Part shown: one piece after another, positions 9,800 through 23,100 of the stretch | How positions within the stretch are numbered: the first letter of the stretch is position 1 | How the letters are laid out: the number at the start of each line of letters is the position of its first letter | Assembly: GCA_905220665.1 (NCBI GenBank) | Contig: CAJNAR010000003.1 | Span: 248,001-312,000 of the forward strand | DNA: 64,000 nt | Source of the DNA: Albugo candida | Taxonomy: Eukaryota; Oomycota; Peronosporomycetes; Albuginales; Albuginaceae | Reading direction: 5' to 3' | The notes under the pieces: generated by a model | Told to the model about the DNA's origin: nothing | Database searches by the model: none | Seen by the model: the letters and a program-made list of their open reading frames with translations, nothing else | Position numbers and translations under genes: made by a program

Positions 9800-11090
9800 C
9801 AGAATGTCCAGGTGGGTTGCAGCGTGAACAGCATCCACGACTCAGACCCCAAGAACTACGGGAGGCAATGCGAAGCCAATTGAGAGACAAGTGGCAGGTG
9901 GCGGAATCTGAAAAAATACAAATACAGGCCGTCGAGGAAAATAATGTGTGGTTAGGCTGTGGCACCACCCAACCAGAGTCACATTCTTCATACGATGTGG
10001 GTTTTCAAGACTAAGACAAACGCGGATGGAGCGATAGAACGTTTCAAGGCTCGTTTAATTCCTTGCGGCAGTGAGCAGATCTTTAGTGTCGACTAAGGGC
10101 TGACCTTCGCGGCCGTGATGGAGCTGAGTACGGTTAAGTTGATTTTGGTTTTCGCGCTGCGTTGGGGGGGGAGTACTGGTCAGACATAGTGGTATCCTCA
10201 ACGCGTATGTCAAAGTAGAAAAAGAACAATACTTGGATATTAATCTGGAAGCTCCCGAAGGTATGGAGATATCGGAAGAAGAGCTCGGCAAGTTTGGAGT
10301 GGACACAAAGAGTAAGCTGGCCTTTCAGTTGAAGAAGTCACTTACCGGCCTGAAGCAATCTGGGCGTCTATGAAGCGAATTGCTATATTAGTTCACGACT
10401 TCTCCACCGGGGAGTCCGAGTGCTGTCTACTCTTTTCAACTTTCTATTGTTTGACGTGGTGAATGTGAATGTGATTATTCTTAGATTGTGATTGTCAATG
10501 TAATTGTGAATGTCATAATGGATCTTATAAACATGCATAGATGTTTGATGTTTGATTGTTGTGGAGCAGCATGCATTGTGCAATCTATTGTGTTACGCGC
10601 ATTCACTTTCGTAGACGGCTATATTAGGCTGAAAGCACCGTATAGCAATACCACGGAAGACCAAATGGTGTTTTCAAAGGGCCAGCGGGGAACGCAGAAC
10701 GAGCCATTAATGCGTGACTTTTAGTCGCTAGTGAGAATTCTGCTGTGGTTTGCTCCATGCACCCGGCCCGATGTGAGCTTCGCAGTAACAATGCAACGCG
10801 GCATACGCACAATCCCACCGTCAGAGACTGGAAGCTGGTCAAAGGGGTCGCGCGATACCTGAATGAAACAAAGCAGCTCAAGTTGGAAATGAGGATCAGT
10901 TCGAATGGAGACAAGTTATCGACGGTGAGTTGGAGCGACTCCGACTTCGCCGCTGACGAGGCAGACAGGACGTCTTTACTGGCGGAGCGATCACGCTGGA
11001 CGGTGCACCCATCCAGTGTATCTGCAAAAAGGAGAAGGGCGTGTCGTTTTCTACCATGGAGTCTGAATTTAGTTCGGTCTAGCATGTAGG
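9800..11090 (+). pseudogene. Copia reverse transcriptase and RNase H (broken)
   Basis: The RT start is seen as VFKTKTNADGAIERFKARLI (about 9995-10,060). It continues with LTFAAVMELSTVKLILVFAL (about 10,100-10,160), NAYVKVEKEQYLDINLEAPE (about 10,200-10,260) and LKKSLTGLKQSGRLW, and ends at a stop at about 10,374. About 250 bp of unrelated, TGTGAATGTGA-rich sequence then replace the part that should hold the catalytic YVDD. RNase H resumes at about 10,637: TRHTHNPTVRDWKLVKGVAR and the acidic WSDSDFAADEADR lie at 10,800-10,980, followed by the STMES-type Glu region in another frame. Without the YVDD segment the enzyme would be inactive. Confidence 0.8.
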
Positions 11091-14000
11091 GCGTGAACTC
11101 TTCGGGATACGCGATCTGCATCCGGCAGCTTGGTCTAGCAGCTCGAGATACTATAGTAGCGGTCACGATTACTCGACAAGCCGTTTACGTTGCTTAATTT
11201 TTTCCACGACAGATATGTGATGATTCCAGTTTTTCCAGAAGATGTAGTATCACCACAACACTCAGAAGTCTCCTCAATGTAGCTTCGATGTAATAGCTTT
11301 CTGCATGTAGTAATTGCTGATCCTAATGAGGTCAGCAATACATTGATAGTAAGGGATGGCCAATGCTATCAAATTATGTGAAAGCTACAATCAGCAATTA
11401 AAAAAAAGCGACGTTTTGAGCGTGAAAAGTACAGTCAACGAATGTTTTCGAGCACTATTATCGTGATGGTCTTGCGTAGTGCGATGAAGGAGCTTTATCT
11501 TCACGTGTGGTATATCCACGTGGCTTGATGGCAATAAAGACGACAGATTTGTTACCGTTCATGATGCTGCCATTTGTAGCGCTCCTATTCTTCCTGGTTT
11601 GCATGCGAAGAATTCAAATTGATATCTCAGCTCGTTATACGACCATCGCTTCTTATAATGCTAATGTTTATTGTGTTGATTACCCACATGCGTGCAATCC
11701 GGTTGGAGAATCTACCAATCGATCTTCCACAAAATTTGTCGAAATAACCAAGTGACGTCGGTCACAGGATGCAGATGATATGGAGGCTCAGACTCTATTT
11801 GAGCTGTATGGTCGATTTATCGCTGGGGATCACTATTTTGATACGAAATGACGACTCACACGTGCATTCACATATCGTAATGCTGGTGATCGTGAGCTCC
11901 ATCGATACATTTATCGTCTCTTATAAAACGAGTGCACCTCATCGCTAAGTATCATGGAATCGGTTCGACAATTTACTCGTGAAACAGAACCGTTGGTGCC
12001 GGCTCGTAATCATCATTTTTCATGTGTAGCTTCTATAACTGTACTTTATACTCGACGCGAACATTGCCCGTTGTTCGGTTTTCGGTTCTTATTCACGGCT
12101 TCTTGACGCCCTGAAGGTTTTGTAGATTGATACGCTTTGGTGAATTTGGATCGTAGTGTTTTCCTAACGCGTGGTGCATTCATAAAGTAATATTGGGCGT
12201 CATGAACGTTGACTTCCATTGAAATTGGCTAAGAGCTTAAAATTGTCAGGTACGTCTTTTTGTGAGAGGCTTCATGTGAATCAACTGGAATCATTTTGTT
12301 GGTCAACCATCTCAACTTACTCGTTTCCATAATTGGAGATTCGTTTTTTTTATAGTCTGACCAAACGTTGGCTATTTGAGTCTATTGGGGGACGTAAGTG
12401 TCCATCAATGCCCAGGTAAACTCTCCGCAAGAAACGCTCTAGCTACGCATGGCCGACGGTCTAACCATCTCCGTCGCTTGGTTTGTAACAGTATTTTGAT
12501 ACTATTGAGTCGCAACTGAGACTTTCGGCGGCATCAGAATGAAAGGGCATTAGCTCTCGAGCTGCCCAAGTTGTCAGGTATTGGGCTTATGCCACAAATT
12601 GAACTTTATGCTTCAGACCCTAGTTATACCGAATCAAACTTGACCGCGCATCCTGCGCACTGACCTTATCGTTAAAAGAATCGCTATGTCTCTTACGTGA
12701 AAATAAATAACATGCTGATGATTACTTGTATATGATAAAGTTTCGATGAGATTGTGTTATTTGCGAGAGCAGAAAGCATAATCTAAATATCTCGTCTCTA
12801 TTATGCGCATGACGATAAAGCAAGATTACAAGACTGGAGTAACCACTGGTACTTTCTCTTCCTTTGATTGAAAAACATGATATACAAGCTTTCCAAAGTA
12901 CTTGCAGCTCTAACGCTATCCTTCAATAAGGGTTCAAGGGGGCTGGGTAATAGTGGTATGGTTAAACATATAAAATTGGAAGCACCAGTTTGTAAAATTG
13001 GTGAGTGCTCGACAGTGAGGTAATCAAGATTGGAGGAACGTCTCGGATATTGACTGTGCTCAATTCTACCTCTTATTGCCCAGCCGGGAAGTTCAGCTGC
13101 TTCAAGACTACATAACCTTTCCCACAAGTGAGCCCGGCGCAACATGTTTCGTGTTGAGAATATCTAGCAGCTGCATAGTATGCTTGTTACGATGACAGTT
13201 CTTTTTCAAGATCTTTACTGGCTTATACGAACAAACTCTCATTGGCGAACGACACACCCTACGGTTAATGTTTTCTTTTCATGACGGAACTTTTCACCAG
13301 GTCGATACGTTCGGAGTCCGGAATTTATCACACAACATTTGTCTGCGGTTGACTCAGGAGTATATTTTCCTTTATGTCTTGCCATCAGGGTTTAGATCAA
13401 ATGGTATGATAAAAGTCCAGCAGGTCTTGTATGATTCAGATCCATTTATCACCGTCAAAGGTTATAACAGTTTCATCCGCAGTATATGAAGTTTTCAAAA
13501 GACTTTCGAATAATAAATCTTCTTCAGATGCTGCTTATCGGCTTCGAATTCGATTAGAACTAGTGCAGCTTCGCAAAATCAATTCATTCTAGCTCCGAGG
13601 CAGATTTCTAAGCCACCTACGGCTTTGGAATGCTGGTATGATAGTAGGCAATCGAGACAGCAAACAAAACTTCCTCCTCAATTAAATGCAAGCAAGCAAG
13701 AAACGTTATTCTATTTGTGAGTGGAAGCGGGGTTTAATGTAACGGTAAATCTAAGTGTAGCGGTCACAATTAGTGGTGATTGATCGTGTGCTGCTACTAG
13801 CTCAAACACGACAAGTGCGTACATATTCGAGTTAGATGCAATCTTTTGTGCTTTGAGTCGATAATTTAAGAATATTAGGTCTTGCTTTAAACATTCGTTC
13901 ACTTCAGCCGCAATATTGTGCCTTACCTATAAATTTGTCAAGTTGCAACGGTCGGAATCATGGAAGACGTTCGTTCTGCATATTTTCCAACTACCGAAGT

Positions 14001-17000
14001 GCGCCCATGCTGGAGCAAACAACGTGCTTCACAGCGCCCATACATATGCTTTACTTCGAGGCAACTTACAGTGGATCAATTCTGTTTCATCCTATTAATC
14101 AATATCAATTCACCATTATAGACTTTTTCTGTATTTCATGGTTCAGCGAAGACACATCGGCTACTGAAGCACTTTTCTCCCTCGCTGTCGGTAACTAGAT
14201 GCTCAAAAAGCGTTGTATGCATATACGATCTAAAAAACATGACTTACATTTGCAGAGGAATTAGTTTTAGCAACGATTGTGTTGACCATGAGAACGACAA
14301 TTTTGAGCTCTAAGGGGAATTGAAAATCGCACTTTTGGGGCGTCTAGTACACAGATCTGAATGCACTGGCAGTGAATATTGTGGTCGTCTGGTTTGCGGG
14401 AGTGCTCCTTTGCAGTTTTTAGCTAAGTCTTCTTCATGTGATGAAAGCGAAGACTATGGAAAGGATAAATGCTGAACCCCTTTCAAATGCATCTTTTGGG
14501 GGTGATGATATCTATCTCAAAACAACTTCGACTGTACTTCCTGCACTTTCTTCCTATAATCAAAAGCTTGTCTCAAACTTCCTATCCGAAAAGGCCTGAA
14601 AGCGTTCTATGACTTCTATGGTCGGCGGTTACGTTCAGTGTGCTTGTGGTAATGTCGATGAGACTATCCACAAATCATGGAAGGAAGTGCAAATGATCCT
14701 GGTCTAGTTGCCCAAATGTGAAAGATATACTTCCTCACGTAGTATGCCATATGCAACGCGCTACCCCGATTGCTTCTGCGACACTCCTTTATCAGTCGCA
14801 GAGTATATACAATATACCCAAGCGAGGAAATATAGGCAGATCAGACCCAGCTTAAGTATTCGAGGGCTTTTTGTTGTAATGGATAATCAATCGCTTTATT
14901 GCAACCATCTATTCTGAAACTTTGCTTTATCACCGGCATAGTGGCAGTAAAAGCTGCCCGCAGGTGCATTCCGACTTTACATCAATCCATCCGCTACTCC
15001 TGATTACAGATGTTGCTACAATTATTTTCATTTGCCTGTGGCAAAGGCAATGCAGCATCTGGTTCTTTATCGGTCCTTCTTTGATAAAAGTATGATCAGG
15101 GGACTAGACGTGTGGCTGCGAGTACATTTACCTTGCCACACCGTGAATGAATAGTTTAGAACTGAAACCGAACAACCGGTGCTGGGCAGGCGCATTGGAA
15201 CGACCAAAACGATAAATTTGTATGTGTCCTATCTGGCTATCACGCTGTCAGCGTATCGACATTCACAAACGTTTTCTTTGCAAAGCTGGTCGTAATCAAC
15301 ACATTCAAAATTATTGAGATTATCCAACTCGTTTGAATGCTTCATTACCGTTGTCAAAATCGATGATGATTCTGATTGATGTAGATGACGACCGACATCT
15401 TTGTGTAGCCACGGATCATGCTATCGTAGGTTGATTTTAGCTATCTGTTTCTATGTATCCTAAACTAGATGGATGTGTGCAAGGTCAGTTTAGAGCCGAG
15501 ATTTTCCCGTAATTGGGCATCACAACTGCGTAAAGCATTAGAACGTTTCATTGATACGGTTGCCCACAAATTTATTTCCGTTCGAATCGCGGATATTGCA
15601 ATGTTATCGGGTAATGGATTTGTAACATGGTAGCGTAGGTCAGTTGAGCTTGCGAAGTGCCTAGAATTTTATCCTAGCTAGATTTTGATTGCTTGTGACG
15701 CGTGACCGCTGAGTTAGACAAAAATCTATTACGGAACTTCATAGCTTCCCAATTTTCATGCTTTTTTCGACCACCATGCGGTAGCGGTTGGTGCTGGCTT
15801 TAGGAGTGAGGATACATCATCGGAACGTGCACATGTGTTTCTATCCATCTTACGACGACCTTATCGCAATCTGGGCTTGACGTCATTGTGCTTACTCAGA
15901 AACACGGACTTCACTTCTTGCGTTACGTCCGCCAGAATACTCAATCCTCGCCATCGCTTGATTTGTGTCAACAAGCTAAATTGTCTACGCAGCAAAAACT
16001 TACAATTCAGGTTTATCGACATTGGAAAGAACGCAGGTTATAGCTGTCGAATGTGTAAAACCTCATATTTTGAGCGTTAATCACGAGTTGACGCTTAGAA
16101 GAACACAGTAACAGCTTTTTTTAATCAATTTTGCGACGGATACTGTGCACTGATTCTACCCAATAATTGATCGTGAGGATTCTCCTTTACTTTATTGACT
16201 TCAACGAAATGATAATTGATCTCTCCGCCCGTATCCCCCATTATAATAGAGTGAGCTCTTAGAAATGTAGTACCCATCAATCATGTTGTATCTTCGAATC
16301 ATTCTTCAATGAGAGGTGTACACATGGGTCCTTCTTCTATGATGTAAAATAGGCTTTGAGGTCGATGAAGTCACCATTCGATAAGGTTATTTCTATTTCC
16401 AGCCCATGTTTCTTTCTTGACGATATGGTTGCTATGGAAGAGACATCGTCGCAACGCCCTCGCAATCGACTTTCATTACTCTCAATTTTCATTTCACGGA
16501 ACTTCTTTGCTAAAAGTTTTTTTTCATGCTTCCATGTTCAAAATGTGCGATTCAGATGGCTTCTTCTACACCAGCCCCAGTTCGTGTTTTCTGTCTTGTA
16601 ACCGTCCGCTCGAATAAAGTCATATCTGCTATAAGATGCCCTTCGATCAAATGTACTCCTTTATCGCGTGGAACTCTATGAGGTCCGTAAAACTCCTATA
16701 ACCTTCAGCCTAAGTACATGCGAGAGAGTAAGCTTGAGTGCTCACGCACAAACCTTCTCATTAGTCTATAGCAATTCATTTCAAATTCAGTCTTTCGGAG
16801 ACATCCCATTCAATTTCCAGACGATCGTGTATACATTACCATTCACCGTTTGCTTTACATGAATTGCCGGCTTCCACTGACCATCTCTATTTATTGAATC
16901 TTGTTCCAGAATTCCATCGGACGTAGCTCAGCTTTGTAAAAGAGGTACTGACAAGTAATTTCCGGATTCTTTTCGCATACTTGAGCTACTAGTGTGACTT

Positions 17001-18285
17001 ATCAACTCCATTGGTTTCCACCGTAAATGACCCATAAATAAGGTACATCAATGCCATACATCCTTCAAGCACTGTTTGAAGATATCCATCCCTAGTTTCA
17101 GTATGGTCGACCGACAAGGCTCAAAGTATACATAACGCCCGCTTGAATTGAACCAGGAAAAAGCCTGCCACTCGATAAACTCGATTCAGTGCGACATGAA
17201 CGATCAAGCCTTCCGTAAACCGGTAGTGTGCGAAAGATACTTCATGGAGCTTGACCTTTGAATCAGCCATTGAAGTGAGCTATAGCCAGCCCAAAAAAAA
17301 TGGGAGAATTTGTCTCGACTTGCCAGCTCTGATGATAGAAAATACGTACTTTATAAATATGGAAGCGAATTTGTCAGGCCTGACGTGAGACAAACAGACA
17401 GCAGCACGACAAGATGGGTTGCCGAAGAAAGTTTTGAAGAATTCGTACTTTAGGCATAGTATAAAAATAGCAGCGTTACTAAGTTTTGATCAAGGTTTGA
17501 CCTAACACATGCTGTCGTAAATATGGAAGCGAATTTGTCAGACTTGACGTGAGACAAATAGCAGGACGACAAGATGGGTTGCCGGAGAAAGTTTTGAAGA
17601 ATTCGTACTTTATGCATGGTATAAAAATAGCAGCGTAACTAAGTTTTGATCAAGGCTTGACCTAACACATGCTCTATCGTACCTACAGATATGCTTAGCA
17701 TCGTGAAGCTGTAAATTAGCAAAGAAGTAAATTTCCTTTCATAAATTGGGTACCTCTAAGCGTACTTCCTACAAGCACGATAGCGCATCTAAAATCACAT
17801 TCACGTTGTTCGCATACAAAAAGGTGTCCGTTGCTGTAGTTTTACTTGTTAGTGCGACGTATAGAAACCGAGATCCAAACTTAGACATCTAATTTAATTC
17901 CTCTTCGAACTAAGAGGCAGAAGGTTGGTAACATCTTCTTCCTAAGTCACGGAATGTTTTCTATGCCGCTTTTCTTGACGCTACTATTAGATCAGGTTTA
18001 GCAATTTACAAGAGCAAGAACAGTATAGCCTGCGCCATTCGCAGGATTATTGAAAAGTTGACATCTCGGTCATGTTCTTTTATCTTGACCGTCCCTCTAT
18101 CGCTGCGCCTCTTTATATTCCCAACTTTGTGTCACACATTTGTACACATCTATTACTTGCAAGCATGTTCCACACGCTTAAGGCTCGCGTCTAGCACCTT
18201 CGTTAGACTTCCTATATTGCTATATCAACAGGCTGTCTAGCAAACACAAAGCGTTTTCATTAGCTTTCACCAGGGTAAAGGTAGG
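11091..18285. other. Long gene-poor stretch with decayed coding traces
   Basis: More than 7 kb without a gene that I can support. Open stretches such as 11,507-11,755, 11,760-12,100 and 14,500-14,920 on the plus strand have coding-like composition, but stops and frame changes follow quickly and I recognise no family. They could be old pseudogenes. A tandem duplication at 17,355-17,680 is listed separately. No tRNA, rRNA or simple-sequence array was seen. Confidence 0.4.
17355..17680. repeat. Tandem duplication, unit of 164 bp
   Basis: The segment starting AAATATGGAAGCGAATTTGT at 17,355 recurs at 17,519. The two copies run side by side to TAACACATGCT. They differ by a few substitutions and a 4-bp loss (ACAGACAGCAG against ATAGCAG), so the second copy is slightly shorter. 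Neither copy has a coding frame that I trust. The high identity compared with the decayed surroundings suggests a fairly recent duplication. Confidence 0.85.
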
Positions 18286-18491
18286 TTCTCCTCTACATAT
18301 GCACGATGCAGAGAGCTACAGCTCCTGCCATAGATCCTATAACAAACATGTAGTACGTTGAGTCCTCATCAACGAGTATACGTATTGCAGGTGAGAAATT
18401 GAGTTTGGACTATTGCTACTCACCTTGGTTACTCGACAGAATAGCAGAAAGCGCGAGCAATGATATGGCGCTTGCTAAAAAAATCTGCATC
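18286..18491 (-). other. Possible tiny gene for a signal-peptide-like ORF (weak)
   Basis: On the minus strand an ATG at 18,491 begins MQIFLASAISLLALSAILSS, which looks like a signal peptide. It runs into GTGAGTAG, a good splice donor. Downstream, a frame ending in YYMFVIGSMAGAVALCIVHM and a stop is open. The only AG that joins the frames without a stop would give an intron of 14 nt, far below the 43-72 nt seen in every other gene here, so no acceptable splice was found. It could be a pseudogene, a non-coding locus or chance. Confidence 0.2.
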
Positions 18492-19301
18492 GTCTGCTAC
18501 TCAATCAGAAGAAAAACATGCGTGTCTGCCTGCACACTGAGTTACTTATTTATCGACGGGATGGCACTTCTTTGTTAGACACACTGCGTTAACTAATCAG
18601 GATCGGAGGCCCAACAGAGTAACTGACGCGAGCGCTCAGCGTCTGGAAGATGCTTAGAACCAAGATGTTCAACACAGAAGTAGCTGATGATACGAGGCAC
18701 AGCGAAAGAGGACGCATTTGATGAAAATAAGATCATGATCAGGGCGTTGAATTTCTCAATCATTATCGGGGGGAGGTAAGGACACTGGCGAAGTGCAAGA
18801 GAAGCTGAGTGAAAGATGGCAGAGATGTTCACGTGAACGATCGAAATCAAGTAGTCATTTCACGGTTCAGCAGTTTCGATACCAAGAAGAACAGGAAAAG
18901 GATGGGTGCGGCTCGAAGAGAAATTGAGTTACATGCCAAGATTGGATCTCGGTTTATATATGTCGCTCGTAGAGTATGCTTAGAGGTACTCAATGTATGA
19001 AAGTAAATTTTCTACTTTGCCAACTTCCAGGTTAACGATGCAAAGCATATCTGTAGTTACGACAGAGCATGTTGTCAGGTCAAACCCTTATCAAAACTTA
19101 CCATTCTATACTATGCATAAAGTACGACTTTTTCGAAACTTTCTCCGGCAACGCATCCTCACAAAGTGCGCATTCTATATTATCAAACTTGGCAAGTCGA
19201 GAAAAAATTCTTCCATTTTTGCTAGCTGCAGTATACCCCAATGTCCCAATCGACCAGGAATTACCCTTTCATTATTCAACTTACGACTCGGGGGACAAAG
19301 G

Positions 19302-20192
19302 ATGAAAGCTTTTTTTCTAAGAACGTACGTTAGTTTTGGGATCGGAGCATTTTTCGCGCATCATAAGTTTGTGGTGGTTACAGGAGGCTTGTACGTTGAA
19401 GTTGTTACAAGCTCTGGATCGGCTTGTGCGAGCAATTTTTTTCCTGACGAGATGTACACTGTGAGGCTACAAAGTACCGACTTGGCCGGGGTGTTGGGTA
19501 AGCTGCAATTGGGCTACATCATCGAAAGGTTTCCAAACCCTCGATCAGAGTTTGTAGACCCTGAACAATCGCCAAAAGGACCCACAGACAGGTCAGAAAA
19601 TTCGTTCCGTTCTGCAAAAGAGTTGAGGGTAGAAGTCAAAAATCAATGGTGCGCGACTCACTGGGAATTGGACGGAGACGCTTTGAACAAATGGATCACA
19701 AATAACATATTAAACAGTGATGGCAAGGAATGGTACATGAGTATTCAAGCTTATGTAACAGAGAATCCAGGAATATATGCTATCACGCCTGATTCGATGC
19801 GTTTGAAAAGTGATGAAGTCTCCTCAGGTAAAAATGTATTTATGCTTATGGGGCCCCATAAGGCGGATATCTCTTATCTTGGAAAAGAATACAACGAAGA
19901 AAAAGTATCAATAAATCTTGATTATGAAGGTGTCGGAATCCCGCATTCACATTGCGAATACCTGAAGGAAGCGCTCAGAACACCTCGCGGAGCTGCTTCT
20001 TCCGCCGAAAAAAACGTTTTTATGATAATAACATTTCAGGGTAAAGCCATCAAATTTTATTTACACAAAATCGATTGCACTTCCTATTCACAAGATGGAG
20101 CATGGACAGTGGGTTTTCTCATCCTGCAAACTTATTCCGTCATAATTGATAGTACGGGTGGAAATACTCGCTTGAGCTTAAAGGAAAAATAA
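19302..20192 (+). CDS. Orphan protein, possibly secreted
   Basis: An uninterrupted frame extends from 18,993, but I prefer the ATG at 19,302. That start gives 296 residues beginning MKAFFLRTYVSFGIGAFFAH, a basic start followed by a hydrophobic run that could be a signal peptide. The upstream 103 residues look like random translation. The rest is hydrophilic with alternating beta-like segments (NVFMLMG, VSINLDYEGVG, NVFMIITFQGKAIKFYLHKI) and a small number of cysteines. There is no transmembrane segment after the start and no motif that I recognise; I see neither RxLR nor CHxC effector motifs. It stands alone between repeat-rich DNA and the housekeeping block, a typical setting for fast-evolving pathogen genes. 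The function is unknown. Confidence 0.5.
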   Translation: MKAFFLRTYVSFGIGAFFAHHKFVVVTGGLYVEVVTSSGSACASNFFPDEMYTVRLQSTDLAGVLGKLQLGYIIERFPNPRSEFVDPEQSPKGPTDRSENSFRSAKELRVEVKNQWCATHWELDGDALNKWITNNILNSDGKEWYMSIQAYVTENPGIYAITPDSMRLKSDEVSSGKNVFMLMGPHKADISYLGKEYNEEKVSINLDYEGVGIPHSHCEYLKEALRTPRGAASSAEKNVFMIITFQGKAIKFYLHKIDCTSYSQDGAWTVGFLILQTYSVIIDSTGGNTRLSLKEK

Positions 20193-23100
20193 GAAGCAAG
20201 GTGGAAGCATCTGCATCATCTGATGTCATTTTGGGGACGTAAGTGCATTTAAAAAGCGTTACGAATAGATCGGTTAACGTATAAATGATCACTTTTTTTT
20301 GCAAGATCAATTTGAATGTTATTTTGTTTCACGCATGAACACTTATCTCATGGCATAGGTCCAACATATGAGGTGTTTGGCAACTTCACGGCAAATGCCT
20401 GCTTTCTTTTCGACATCGATATCGATGTGTAAAAAATGCAAAAAATGTAAGTCGGAGAGAAGCACACGTTCACCTCCCGTTCAACCTTGTAATCTCCGCG
20501 CTGAAGTGACACTCGACTGGTGAAATATAGTACTATTATTACATGATTGACTGTAGAAGGTACTTTCACGACCACTGACCCAAGATCGAACCAAACGCGT
20601 GACACTCGAATACGAGACAAGCTCAGTAGTCTGGATCCTCAAGATATCGCCATCTACTTCGAGCCGAATGATCATCAATAATGCGATCGTCTCGATCATC
20701 GTGTACGTGTTGTACATGACGCAGCTTTCTGCTTGTTCGTGACTGGCGTTACACCAGCAGCCAAATTGGACACATGGAAAAGTAGATCATGGTCGTGCTA
20801 AGCTCCATTCAGTCAAGTTTTCAGTAGGTAGATAGAATCGCATACACAATTCTAATCCCCGACTGTACAACACTTTGGTCCATGTTGGAAAAAGATTGAC
20901 AAGGATTGGGAATATTGTGTTGACTTGTAAAAGGATCGATAGTAGTGTTGCAATCCGAAAGAGCGAAATGGTGTTGTATGGGTTACAGCAGACCCATTCG
21001 AGTAGCTATTTCAGTCTCAATCTTCTCGCTTGAAGGCCTTACATCTACACTGAAAGTAACAGACGGAATGTCGAGAAAGCTATTATGATAGCGTTGCACA
21101 TCACGTAGACCTTTGAACTGAACATCGACCTGGCACTCGCTCTGTTGTTACGGAATTGTACAAAGGAGAAGATATGGCTTTGTGTTTGTTCGTATGATTG
21201 CTGGTATAAATTCTTTCGATTTATGGCTCTGTTTAAAAGTATTGAAAAAGTTCCTGGACTTTCGTTCGTCCTTCTCAACCTTTTTTGCAGGAGACCTCAA
21301 AGATGGACACGGCTTGGTGAATGTCTACCAGGAATCTATTAGCTGGAGGGTCGTCTCCCCAAGAAGATATAGTTCGCTCTCTTCCGAGAGTAAGCTGAGT
21401 TGACTCCAATATGGGCTCAGGTGTCGTTAAAACCATTCGAAAGCGGTGATTTAGCTCTATAATGTATTTTACAGCGTCGACTTGCATCAGTGCGATCATC
21501 GGGAATGCATGCTGGACGCCCAACGAGATGCATGGACACTGCTGAGGCCTTGTGTCATTTCAGAGCTTCCCCTCACACCATCTTTTCGCGCACCATACGC
21601 AGCTTTACTCCCACCCATACATCGTTGTCTTGCTATCTTCTTATCCACCAGGCAGTTGACAGATTGCTGGACGGTAACTGTAGCCTTCCGTGGCTCATTC
21701 TGCACTATGCGGGCAATTATCCCTTCTGCACCCCATTTCTTCTCGAATATCGATGGACTGTAGTCTCAAAAGTACGCGCTGAGGTTGACGCGCTCAAGCA
21801 AAGCCAGTCCCCGGTGGATGAATCAGTGACTTCCTCTCCGCACACTACTTCGCCTGATCGAATGCCCTGCACCACGATCGATCAAGCGCTGCCATGACAC
21901 TTACAAGCCGCGAACTCACGATATGTAGAGATCGTCTCGAAAAGGGAAGAAGGTGACTGAGGGTCATGCTAGGTGTTACATGTATCCTTCTTCCCCTGAT
22001 TGAACTATGGTCGTATGAATTCAAAAATAATCGGTGCGGATCTCTTTTATAGCTTCAACTTGTGCTTATGCTAGCTTATCATCTTCGTATCTCGTACGTG
22101 AACATATACGCATCCAAAGTGTCCATACCGAATCAGTAAGATTGTTGATGCCGAGGGACAAATTTCCGCAGGATACGTCTTTGACTTCTCAAATTAGCGG
22201 CGTTCCGGTTTCTGATAACCAGAGTCATGGGCTGACAATTACATTGACCTAAGACTGGGATTGAGTATTTTAGCTTGTTCGCGTGGCTCGCTGAAAAAAT
22301 TTTCCTACACAAAGCGTTTATGTAATCCTTCAGAGAAATCGTCCCATCAGAGAATGCTTGAAGGAATCGGAAGCGGCTTGGCTGGGTCTAAGAAAGTTGT
22401 AACAGCCCCAAGAAAATATGTGTACGTGGCCGGATGATTCGTTGTCTCTACGGTGCTATATTTGCTGAAGCTGTCAAATCACGTATCGTTCATCCCAAGC
22501 AATTGCGAGGGGTTCAATGGCTCGATCAAAGAACGTGTGCGTGATCTTCCGCGCTGAAATAATGCGAAGAAATATGTCGGAACCACATAATTGCTCGAAT
22601 TGATGGCATTGGGGTTTGTATCGAAAAATCTTGAAAAATTGGAAACACATAAACAAGTTCTTTTCTTAGTGGCATCCATGGTCGATGTACTGTCCTCACT
22701 CTCATAGAAACCAACTGAAAACGCTTCGAAGCCAACAAATCTTGATGACTTCTCAGGAGCTTCGCGTCCATTCCCCCAAGACGATTGACACAATTAGCCA
22801 AACACCATTCGATGGTAGCAATGCGCTCATACAAGTCCATGCTTTTTCTCGATCGGTCTTGCGGCGTTGCGGTTCAGCTGCTTGTTTGGGGCCGAAATCC
22901 CATTGATCCGTGCATAGAAAAGAAGAACGTACGTGTCTTAGATATTTACATCACCTCGAATCAATACATTGGATCCCGGGAAAAACATTGCAAGAGATAC
23001 AGAATGGGAAAATTGACTCCAACTCGGCCGACATCAATCTCGTGTTGCAATTTCCGGGAAGATAATACAGAAGATGTGAAAATAGCACGATTGTTACCAT

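Larger units (their letters stand above)
6540..11090 (+). mobile_element. Decayed Ty1/Copia retrotransposon
   Basis: The plus strand carries, in correct Copia order, gag, a zinc knuckle, aspartic protease, integrase, reverse transcriptase and RNase H. All are interrupted by stops and frame changes, and a SINE-like insertion splits the polyprotein at 7848. I could not find a pair of long terminal repeats: neither the sequence before 6540 nor that after 11,090 contains an evident direct repeat. The ends given are therefore limits of recognisable coding sequence. The element is an old, immobile copy. The minus-strand gag at position 1-304 is probably a relative. Confidence 0.85.

Noticed and set aside
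11507..11755. 82-residue plus-strand ORF with a hydrophobic start
   Set aside because: It begins with a hydrophobic run but ends quickly, has no recognisable continuation by short introns, and lies in decayed sequence.
18406..18443. A 14-nt intron in the small minus-strand ORF
   Set aside because: The frame would fit, but nearly all other introns in the window are 43-72 nt and a 14-nt intron is not credible in this lineage.
18993..19301. Upstream part of the 399-residue frame as part of the secreted candidate
   Set aside because: The first 103 residues look like random translation, and the start at 19,302 gives a plausible signal peptide. An intron or a longer protein cannot be excluded.
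21482..21897. Overlapping plus-strand ORFs of 93 and 135 residues
   Set aside because: Two overlapping frames look equally likely, neither has a known motif, and no splice model was found; they are left inside the doubtful region.
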